Under the pieces are notes generated by a model, which had not been told where the DNA came from, did no database searches, and was given only the letters and a program-made list of their open reading frames with translations. From Providencia rettgeri (GTDB taxonomy: Bacteria > Pseudomonadota > Gammaproteobacteria > Enterobacterales > Enterobacteriaceae), in assembly GCF_001874625.1 (NCBI RefSeq), contig NZ_CP017671.1, positions 3,286,001 through 3,350,000 of the forward strand: DNA of 64,000 bases, read 5' to 3'. Position numbers and translations under genes: made by a program. Shown piece by piece: positions 32,869-40,050 of the stretch; position 1 is the first letter of the stretch, and every line of letters begins with the position of its first letter.

Positions 32869-33489
32869 GTGCCTCAACTAATAGCTATTGTTATCACTAC
32901 ATTTTTAGCTGTATTAGTCTATAAAAAAATGTCTAGATACTTTAAGGGGAAAGGATTAGGCAAAGGTTCCATATTTTTTGTGGCTTTTATTCCGTCTGTA
33001 TTGTTATATATTGTAATGTATTCAGTACTTCATAATCTTACATCTCCTACTATCGTTCTTAAGTATAAGAATACAGATAATGAAATTGTATACTTAGAGT
33101 TTAATGATAAAGATCCATTAGAAATGTCACTTTATAAGAGTATAAAATCTTATCCTATTGGTAGTGTTGAATTTGCGAGAGCAGTTAATATATATTTAAG
33201 CTATGGAATAAGTTTGAAAGATTTTGATGAAAAAATTCGTCCAGATTGCCAAAAAGATTTTAATAAATTAAGTTCATGGTATGGTGAGCAAGTGAAGTAC
33301 TGGCAGCAATTTCCCGTGCATGTGCGAAATGTTGAAATACAAAAAGCATTGGAACTACTAACCAAAAAACAGAAAATAGTTATACCGAAAATGGAGGAGT
33401 GTTTCTATACTGAATCTCAAAAATTAACCAATCGCATCCCAAGAAACCCTGACGCTTTTAAATTTAAATATATGGCAACGACATTTTAG
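32869..33489 (+). CDS. Orphan membrane protein of the element
   Basis: 206 residues from a GTG start (32869) preceded by AAGGAG at 6-7 bp. Two hydrophobic segments, about residues 3-18 and 34-54, separated by a Lys-rich loop, suggest a membrane hairpin followed by a soluble C-terminal domain of about 150 residues with many aromatic and charged residues. I do not recognise the family. The next gene has the same architecture, so the pair may act together. Confidence 0.7.
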   Translation: MPQLIAIVITTFLAVLVYKKMSRYFKGKGLGKGSIFFVAFIPSVLLYIVMYSVLHNLTSPTIVLKYKNTDNEIVYLEFNDKDPLEMSLYKSIKSYPIGSVEFARAVNIYLSYGISLKDFDEKIRPDCQKDFNKLSSWYGEQVKYWQQFPVHVRNVEIQKALELLTKKQKIVIPKMEECFYTESQKLTNRIPRNPDAFKFKYMATTF

Positions 33490-33653
33490 TTGGATTTAGT
33501 CTGAACAATAGTTAGGTGGGTGTCAATACATTTTATTTAATTCATTAAATAATAAGATGATACAATTTAATTGATTAATATTTAACCAGTTAAAAACACA
33601 ATCTTATCTAATAACCACTGTTAATAGTCATTTAACATAGAATGGGGTTTTTT

Positions 33654-34214
33654 ATGAATCCGTTAGTACTATTTTTAATTAGTATGTTAATAGGAATATA
33701 TTGTTATATAAAGTTGAATAAATGGTGCATTAAAAGTAATATAAATGGATTTATTAAATATATTTTTTTGATTGGAATTAGCTTTATTGGATTTATACTA
33801 ACATTTGTAATGTTAGTATTGGTATTCAATACAAACAAGAATACAGAGAATAACATACCAAAAAATAGTTTGAATAATTCCAGTAAAGTCCCAGTATCTA
33901 GGGAAGTTGAGCGTTCGATAGTAAAAGGAAGCTCAGAATATGAAAAAGAAATATTTTATGTTGCTTACTGTTACGGCTACTCAACTGCGGTTCCGAATAA
34001 TCGAAAAATGGCTAAATTTTATAGTGAAAAATTTGATATATACTTTTATCAAGTATTAGAGCAAGCAGACAGGAATCCATATCAATTTATCTCATGGCGA
34101 GATGGAATGGTGAAATATAAAAATATAGGTATAAGATCATATTCTAGTAATAAAAATAAAACAGTAGATCAAAAAATGTGTGATACGTATTACGATCTTG
34201 CAGGTAATATATAA
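33654..34214 (+). CDS. Second orphan membrane protein of the element
   Basis: About 186 residues from ATG 33654, which has GGGG at 6 bp; an ATG four codons earlier (33642) lacks one. Two N-terminal hydrophobic segments (about 1-18 and 33-57) precede a soluble C-terminal part with CYGYSTAVPNNRKMAKFY and CDTYYDLAG. It shares topology and size with the preceding gene but little obvious sequence. Function unknown. Confidence 0.7.
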   Translation: MNPLVLFLISMLIGIYCYIKLNKWCIKSNINGFIKYIFLIGISFIGFILTFVMLVLVFNTNKNTENNIPKNSLNNSSKVPVSREVERSIVKGSSEYEKEIFYVAYCYGYSTAVPNNRKMAKFYSEKFDIYFYQVLEQADRNPYQFISWRDGMVKYKNIGIRSYSSNKNKTVDQKMCDTYYDLAGNI

Positions 34215-34334
34215 TAGTCTTCCAATAAATTAGAGTGAGTTGCATAAACTCACTCTTTACTTAAAGTAAAACCTTTGAATGCTATGATATCAATAGGATT
34301 TTCCTATATAGATATAATAAGTAAAAAAAATAAG

Positions 34335-34901
34335 CTATGTTTGTTGGTTAACTGATCGTAATTTCTTGACTCTAAAAACTGTAGCTCGACCACAATCACA
34401 AAGCTTAGCTATTTCATCAGCAGTATATTTTCCAGTTTCTAGCATTTCACCTATTTTACTATGCAGTACTGCATTTTTTTGTTTTCCTTTGTATTTTCCA
34501 GCCTTTTTAGCAATAGCAATACCTTCGTCTCTTCTAGATGCAATAATACCTCGTTCAAACTCTGCCACTGCTCCCATCATCGTCAAAATTAGCCTTGAAG
34601 CGGGAGAATTATCAAAACTCATGTTATTGTCTAAGAACCTAACAGTGATTCCTTTTTCTACTAACTCATCCACTAGCGATAAGAGTTCTTTAGTATTACG
34701 GGCTAATCTATCGATAGACTTTATAATGAGAGTATCACCTTCCCTTAAATGCGATAATAGTAATAGTAGTTCTGGCCTATCGTTAATATTTTTCCCTGAT
34801 ACTTTTTCTTGAATCACTTTGTTGCAGATAGGTTCAAGTACTGAAAGCTGCCTTTCTAGATTTTGATCTTTTGAAGAAACTCGAACATAGCCGAATATCA
34901 T
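34335..34901 (-). CDS. Serine recombinase (resolvase/invertase family)
   Basis: 188 residues. The catalytic domain starts MIFGYVRVSSKDQNLERQ with the nucleophilic serine near residue 9-10. IIKSIDRLARNTKELL and the conserved ASRLILTMMGAVAEFERGII helix follow, and then a C-terminal HTH (YTADEIAKLCDCGRATVFRVKK). Size and order match Tn3-type resolvases and Hin-type invertases. It lies inside the cargo arc, facing a res-like repeat set. It may resolve dimers or multimers of the circular form. It could also belong to an older nested element. Confidence 0.88.
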   Translation of the reverse strand: MIFGYVRVSSKDQNLERQLSVLEPICNKVIQEKVSGKNINDRPELLLLLSHLREGDTLIIKSIDRLARNTKELLSLVDELVEKGITVRFLDNNMSFDNSPASRLILTMMGAVAEFERGIIASRRDEGIAIAKKAGKYKGKQKNAVLHSKIGEMLETGKYTADEIAKLCDCGRATVFRVKKLRSVNQQT

Positions 34902-34912
34902 ATTAAGCCCTT

Positions 34913-34979
34913 TAGTATCATTTACTATACCAAAATGATACTAAATCATATAGATGGGATCAAGTACTAAATGATACTA
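34913..34979. promoter_or_regulatory. Res-like or operator repeats upstream of the serine recombinase
   Basis: TAGTATCATTT (34913-34923) and AAATGATACTA (34933-34943) are perfect 11-bp inverted arms with a 9-bp spacer, and AAATGATACTA recurs at 34969-34979. Three copies directly upstream of the recombinase start fit a recombination/autoregulation site. The divergent NACHT gene starts 113 bp further on, so the site may affect it too. Confidence 0.6.
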
Positions 34980-35092
34980 TTTTAGTTGAATTAGGCGGGT
35001 ATCATTAGGGAGTAGTTAAAAGACTACCATTAGAATAGTTATGAAAATCAAAACAAGCTATACTCATTGTTATTTGATTACAAGGAAAGAAT

Positions 35093-37360
35093 ATGAAACA
35101 AGAACATCTAAAAAAACTAGAATCCTTAGAATATGAAGTTAGGGATTTTCATCCTATACTTAAGCAACTATTTTCACGTTTACCATCAATAACCCAAGTA
35201 GAGTATAAGCAGGGGCCAAATGAAAAAGGGGCTGACTTTGTTTTAATAAAAAGAGATGAATCATTAGACGAAGAGCGATACATTGGCATAATTTGTAAAA
35301 TTGGTAAAATTACACAGTCAAATAGTGAAGTCGATAGGCAAATTGAAGAATGTCAATTATTTGAGAGATTCATTCAAGGTGCGGCAAAAAAAATCTATCT
35401 TAATGAAATTTGGGTTGTTAGTAATACTACTATATCTAGCAACGCTGAAGAAAAATTTTATCAAAAATATAAAAATACAAATATACGGTTTCTTAGTGGT
35501 GAAAAAGTTGTAAGTTTAATTACTAGGCATTATCCTGAGTTTTGGGATTATAATAGTGTTAACTTTGGTCAATACTTTTCAAGTACATTATCTTTAATGT
35601 CTAAAGGAAATGACTCTTCATTTTTTGGCCCTGTAGGGATTAATGAGTATATTGAGCAAAGAATAATAAAAGAATCATCAAAAAAACATAAACAAAAACC
35701 AATTACTTTATATAATGCAATTCAAAATGAGCGTTATATATTTCTTGAAGGTACTGTTGGATCAGGGAAGAGTACAATATTAAAACAGCTGATATCAAAA
35801 CTTCAAATTGATGTCGAAAAAAATGAAAACTATATGATACCTATATTATTTCAATATTCTGATATCATTACTAATAATTGTAGCATTGATGACTTAATAA
35901 AAAGCACGCTTAAATCCAATAATTTACCAGAAGATAAGCCATTGATTTTTATTGTGGATTCAGTCGATGAGGTAAATGAATCTCTCCCAGAAAGATTACA
36001 TAATTTCACAAATATTGTTAACTGTATATCAAAGCTAGATAATGTTAAATTAGTGGTAGCATCTAGAACAATGGACTCTGTTCAAGATTATGACCTTATT
36101 GATAGAATGTTTTCTAGATTTTCCATATTACCTCTTAGTATTTACCAAATAATAAATTTTGTAGATAAGATATGTAATGATATGGATATCTCAAACAAAT
36201 TAAAAAATGGGATAGAAAAAACACCTTTATTTAAATGTATACCACGGACTCCTATTAGTGCTATTTTATTAGCAAGAATATTGAAGGATGAAATTAAAGA
36301 GTTACCATCTACTATGACTGAATTATACTCTAAATATACGGAGATAGTACTGGGACGGTGGGATACTTCAAAAGGATTGTTATCTCAAATAGAATATGAC
36401 GTCATGAATAATATATTATTAGAGTTATCTAGTTATATGATGAAAAATTCTTTAACATGTGTTTCTATTTCAGAAATAAGAGATATTTATTTAAGTTATA
36501 TAGAAAAAAGAAAAATAAATATTGATGAGGATAAGCTTTTCAATCGCTTGATCTACAAAAATGAAATTGCCTTCGTAAATGAAAAAAATCAAACCTACAG
36601 CTTCATTCACCGCTCTTTTATGGAGTATTTTTATGCTGAGTTTATGAGGAAAAATAATTCAGCAATAATTGATGAAGAAATTTATGAAATTTATTGGTCA
36701 AATAGTTACTTTTTTTATTTTGGATTATTAAGAGATAGTGAAGAAACATTAACACTGGTTAATAATATCAAAGCTTCTTCTAATAGAACTAGATTTTTGA
36801 AATTGTTTTTTAATGGAAGTTTTTTGTTAGCAGCCTACTTAACACCATATAATAAGATTAAAGAGGGAGTTTATGATGCATTCATGGATGCTGGTAAGCT
36901 ATTAGAAGATACATTATGTGGAAATACTGATACCCCTTTAAATAATTTAACACCTATGTCCTTATTGTGCATTTTTACTAAATGTTTGAATAATAATTAT
37001 AGTTATGATTTTTTTAGAGAAGCATTAGAATATTCAATAGAAAGGATCTATAATTCTAGAGATGTGGGAGCATATGTTAATTATGCAAAATATTTTATTG
37101 CATCATGCCTTAATGAATTAGGGGACTCTGAATCATTTGATGACCTAATCCAAGATAAAGATTTAAATATATTAATCACTCTTGGAATTAGGCATAACAT
37201 TGAAGATTCAAATAACTCAAGTAAATCTGTAGATAAGTATTTGAAGAAACATTTTAAGACAGTAAGAAAAAACCCAATAATGAAAGACTACATATATTCT
37301 TTATATGAAAAGCCCACTCAAGAACTAACTGCTAATAATAAAATTGACATGAATAAATGA
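35093..37360 (+). CDS. NACHT/STAND NTPase with N-terminal nuclease-like domain (NLR-type defence candidate)
   Basis: 755 residues. The N-terminal 160 residues resemble a PD-(D/E)xK fold (ADFVL with D48, then IGIICKIGK with K69), but the expected acidic or Gln residue two before the Lys is Ile67, so catalysis is doubtful. The NACHT ATPase has Walker A GTVGSGKST (220-228), Walker B IFIVDSVDE (285-293), the sensor VVASRT and the winged-helix-end motif FIHRSFMEYFYAEF. The C-terminal 250 residues look helical with no clear repeats. Bacterial NACHT proteins (bNACHT) defend against phages by oligomerising on a trigger. AAGGA precedes the ATG. Confidence 0.85.
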   Translation: MKQEHLKKLESLEYEVRDFHPILKQLFSRLPSITQVEYKQGPNEKGADFVLIKRDESLDEERYIGIICKIGKITQSNSEVDRQIEECQLFERFIQGAAKKIYLNEIWVVSNTTISSNAEEKFYQKYKNTNIRFLSGEKVVSLITRHYPEFWDYNSVNFGQYFSSTLSLMSKGNDSSFFGPVGINEYIEQRIIKESSKKHKQKPITLYNAIQNERYIFLEGTVGSGKSTILKQLISKLQIDVEKNENYMIPILFQYSDIITNNCSIDDLIKSTLKSNNLPEDKPLIFIVDSVDEVNESLPERLHNFTNIVNCISKLDNVKLVVASRTMDSVQDYDLIDRMFSRFSILPLSIYQIINFVDKICNDMDISNKLKNGIEKTPLFKCIPRTPISAILLARILKDEIKELPSTMTELYSKYTEIVLGRWDTSKGLLSQIEYDVMNNILLELSSYMMKNSLTCVSISEIRDIYLSYIEKRKINIDEDKLFNRLIYKNEIAFVNEKNQTYSFIHRSFMEYFYAEFMRKNNSAIIDEEIYEIYWSNSYFFYFGLLRDSEETLTLVNNIKASSNRTRFLKLFFNGSFLLAAYLTPYNKIKEGVYDAFMDAGKLLEDTLCGNTDTPLNNLTPMSLLCIFTKCLNNNYSYDFFREALEYSIERIYNSRDVGAYVNYAKYFIASCLNELGDSESFDDLIQDKDLNILITLGIRHNIEDSNNSSKSVDKYLKKHFKTVRKNPIMKDYIYSLYEKPTQELTANNKIDMNK

Positions 37361-37380
37361 TTTTAAAATAGAAATACCCA

Positions 37381-37773
37381 TTAATTGGGTATTTCTATTT
37401 TATTTACTATTCTATAATTCATATTTAAAATCTTGAATGCTGCAAAATCCACATTTGGAATCGCTATAACAATTTTTTTTGCACCTTTTTGCCTTAGCCA
37501 ACAAGTTCTATGCCTACCATTCCATATGCTAAATTTATTATTAACCATTGTCACTAAAGGAACAAAAAAATAATTTTTATAAAACCATACATTTTTGGTT
37601 TTTTTTCTTAATTTAGACTGTACGTTTAGCTTTTCATATTTATCCATTAAATCATATACATGCTCTATTTTAACTCTTAGGTATATTACTTGTGATACAC
37701 AGTCGTTAACAAAAACTTTGTAAGTTTTCGTTTTCGTTTTCGTTTTTCTTTTTAGCATTTTTTTTATTTTCAT
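37381..37773 (-). CDS. Small ParB/sulfiredoxin-like protein
   Basis: 130 residues. The segment FSIWNGRHRTCWLRQKGAKKIVIAIP near residues 80-105 resembles the ParB/Srx-fold motif (I-x-D/N-G-x-H-R). The N-terminus is very basic with a Lys-Thr repeat coded by an iterated TTTTCG hexamer (37728-37752, plus strand). AAAGGAGA precedes the start. Oriented inward from the right inverted repeat, so the inward promoter there may drive it. Partition, nuclease or regulator roles are possible; identification is tentative. Confidence 0.6.
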   Translation of the reverse strand: MKIKKMLKRKTKTKTKTYKVFVNDCVSQVIYLRVKIEHVYDLMDKYEKLNVQSKLRKKTKNVWFYKNYFFVPLVTMVNNKFSIWNGRHRTCWLRQKGAKKIVIAIPNVDFAAFKILNMNYRIVNKIEIPN

Positions 37774-37947
37774 GGTTTATCTCCTTTGGATTTTAAAAAT
37801 TTGCGTTTTAATGGGGGTTAAATATAATTTAATTACTTAGTTAATATTATTTACTAATGAAGCCTATCGTAGGCACTAGTGGATAGTATCTAATAGATAT
37901 TATTTTAGAGTATTTATTGAAAATCAACATTTGGTTATTTCAACCAC

Positions 37948-38736
37948 ATTATAACGCATGCTTTTAAATTTTTCACATCATTCCTGAAAATAATTTCATT
38001 ACATAAAACCATTTCTCAAATAATCGTTCTAACGACCTTATTATAACGCATAATTTTCATTTTTAGCATAATTTCTTTAAATAAATTTTCTTGCATATCA
38101 ATTTTCTTATCACGATAATATCGTAAAATAATTATTAACAAGCATAAGGTACTGAATTCTAAACTCAATAAAATAAAAGCAATACCGAGGGGATATAATT
38201 CAAGTTCTATTTAAATTATTATGCATTTCATTTAAATAGAATAAGAATACAATTACTTTACTTTTAAAAGTAGTATAAATTTATAATTCAGTTATTTTTA
38301 TTTTCATTACTAATTATCTATATTAAGTACTGAACTTTTACTTCAATGATATAAAAACCACATCATTTTTTACTTCAGTAAGGGATTACTTTAAGTATTC
38401 ATAAAATCAGTATATTCCCCCTGACTCTCAATAATTCGAGTACTAAAGGCAAGTAACTTTGTCGCGAGAACACATTGAGCTTCAGTTTTGTACTTATCAT
38501 AACGCTACCATATCAGTACTGGAGCCTGATATAATCATGTAATATTCATGTAAAACTAAACTCATTAGCATGTGAGTATGAATTATAATTCATTGTAATA
38601 ACTAATTTTTTTGGATTAGGATCCAGTACTGATAGTACTCGAAGATGAGTAACCAGTACTGAAAGGTTAGGTGCTAATATAGTACCTAACCTTTATTTTC
38701 AATGTGTTATGTGAATATTCGCGTGCTGATGGTAAA
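37948..38736 (-). repeat. 789-bp internal inverted copy of attP
   Basis: Positions 37948-38645 are the exact reverse complement of 29242-29939, and 38638-38736 the exact reverse complement of 39952-40050; the two parts share the 8-bp core. Read on the minus strand it is right arm-core-left arm, exactly what circularisation of the element at attL/attR would create. It thus represents a second attP inside the integrated element. Confidence 0.95.
38638..38645 (-). other. Third att core, inverted, inside the element
   Basis: CTCGAAGA on the plus strand, the complement of TCTTCGAG. Flanked on both sides by CAGTACTG motifs at similar distances, as at the terminal sites combined. Confidence 0.88.
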
Positions 38737-38769
38737 AACTTAGCTATGTTGGAACAACATGGCTAAGTT
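38734..38769 (-). terminator. Integrase terminator
   Basis: Minus strand AACTTAGCCATGTT and AACATAGCTAAGTT form a 14-bp stem with a single mismatch and a 5-nt loop, followed by TTTTT. It overlaps the last codons of the integrase gene and the edge of the internal attP copy. Confidence 0.75.
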
Positions 38770-39938
38770 CGGTCAATTGCTTCTTTCATCAGAAAAATAG
38801 GCTCTTTCCCTCTGTATACGCTATCAGTCATAGTACTACTACTGTGACCAAGTATGCTAAACCTTATATGGTCGGGAAGGTCTGATATATCTCTTAGCCT
38901 ATCACTCATAGCGTATCGATAGTCATGTGGGCTATGCTTTTCATCTATTTTTTTAAATAGGTTTGCTACAGCATTAGATACTGGATTATGAACAGTCCAT
39001 GGAAATACAGGCTTCTCATTCATAATTCCGCTTTGAAGTAAATTTTTATGAATTGGTATAGTTCTTATACTACTTGAATTTTTAATCCTCTTACCATCCC
39101 TATCATTAACACTTATACAAGCTATTTTTTGTCCTTTATCTGCAATGTAGACATAATCCTGCTCTGTTAACTGTATACATTCGGTAACTCTCATACCTGT
39201 GTAATATAGTACCTGTATAAGCCACCACAGATGAGATTTGTGCTCTATAAGTTCAAGTACTTTTTTGTGTGATTCAGTGGATACTGAGATTCTAGGGTTA
39301 ATTTTTTTAATCTTCTTATATCCCATATTACTAAAAGGGTTTTTAGTAATATAATCCCTTTTATCAGCGGCAAAGCTAAAAAGAGCTGATACTTTCTTAA
39401 ACATGGATTGGCTAGAGAATTCAGACTTATACTTATTCTTTAAAGCTTTTTTAAAACTAGCTACCTTTGGTTTGTTAAATGATTGAATATCTTTATCACC
39501 ATATAGGCTAATTAAGTAATCAATCGCAGCCTTGTTACCTTTAAATGTTAATGGCCTCCATTCAGATTTCATTTCGTTGTACCACTCATCAGCAACTTGG
39601 CTAATTTTATGCCCTTTAGCTTGAAAGCGGCTATCATTCTGCTGTCTATTAGGTAAATTCCCGCTATTAATCCAATAAATGTAGTTTGCCTCTAAATGGA
39701 TCCCTTCTTCGATGAACATATCTCGCTCATTCATTAAATGTGCTCTGATCTCATCAAAATCAGTGCATTCTTTTTTTAATCGATGAAAAGTACTAAGTAG
39801 AATTTTTGAACGTTTATGAGCGATTTGTAGATCTCTAGTTCTCAAGTCAAATCGAATTAGCTTTCCTACATATGACTTTTGCCAAATATAATAACCACGA
39901 GAATTACATGAAATATACATGAAATGTACATGTGCCAT
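38763..39938 (-). CDS. Tyrosine-type site-specific integrase
   Basis: About 391 residues from ATG 39938, which has AAGGGG at 5-6 bp; the open frame extends to 39986 into the repeat. The N-terminal arm-binding region, SAM-like core-binding domain (ADEWYNEMKSEW onward) and catalytic domain are in the usual order. Catalytic residues visible: R in YTGMRVTECIQL, H-x-x-R in SPHDYRYAMS, the LGH in ILGHSS and the terminal tyrosine in DSVYRG. Its promoter must lie in the 99-bp repeat 39952-40050, next to attR. It presumably recognises the speA terminus. Confidence 0.9.
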   Translation of the reverse strand: MAHVHFMYISCNSRGYYIWQKSYVGKLIRFDLRTRDLQIAHKRSKILLSTFHRLKKECTDFDEIRAHLMNERDMFIEEGIHLEANYIYWINSGNLPNRQQNDSRFQAKGHKISQVADEWYNEMKSEWRPLTFKGNKAAIDYLISLYGDKDIQSFNKPKVASFKKALKNKYKSEFSSQSMFKKVSALFSFAADKRDYITKNPFSNMGYKKIKKINPRISVSTESHKKVLELIEHKSHLWWLIQVLYYTGMRVTECIQLTEQDYVYIADKGQKIACISVNDRDGKRIKNSSSIRTIPIHKNLLQSGIMNEKPVFPWTVHNPVSNAVANLFKKIDEKHSPHDYRYAMSDRLRDISDLPDHIRFSILGHSSSTMTDSVYRGKEPIFLMKEAIDRT

Positions 39939-39951
39939 TGGTGCCCCTTGA

Positions 39952-40050
39952 TTTACCATCAGCACGCGAATATTCACATAACACATTGAAAATAAAGGTT
40001 AGGTACTATATTAGCACCTAACCTTTCAGTACTGGTTACTCATCTTCGAG
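39952..40050 (+). repeat. 99-bp inverted repeat, right copy (attP right arm)
   Basis: Exact reverse complement of 38638-38736. It contains the att core, the last two codons and stop of speA, a hairpin that can terminate speA, a CAGTACTG motif and the upstream region of the integrase gene. Confidence 0.95.
39990..40026 (-). terminator. Element-borne terminator after speA
   Basis: AAAGGTTAGGT and ACCTAACCTTT form an 11-bp perfect stem with an 11-nt loop, followed by ATTTT on the minus strand, 10 bp past the speA stop. Because it is element DNA, it ends speA transcription and helps uncouple speB. Confidence 0.7.

Larger units (their letters stand above)
29242..40050. mobile_element. 10.8-kb integrative element in the 3' end of speA
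   Basis: Bounded by the 8-bp core TCTTCGAG at 29242-29249 and 40043-40050. Left of the core, TTATTCG continues what was the native speA end (complement CTCGAAGACGAATAA, LEDE-stop). At the right end the element supplies a synonymous GAT-GAG-TAA ending, so SpeA stays intact. The interior is clearly more AT-rich than the host and encodes a tyrosine integrase at the right end, a serine recombinase, a helicase-like gene, a NACHT NTPase and orphan genes. A third, inverted core lies at 38638-38645. No conjugation or phage structural genes are seen. Confidence 0.9.

Noticed and set aside
29242-38645. Composite transposon bounded by insertion sequences
   Set aside because: The 698-bp inverted repeats contain no transposase or IS-type terminal repeats; they start exactly at the att core and are explained as attP arms.
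29242-40050. Prophage
   Set aside because: Integrase is present, but no capsid, terminase, tail, lysis or phage repressor genes are seen.
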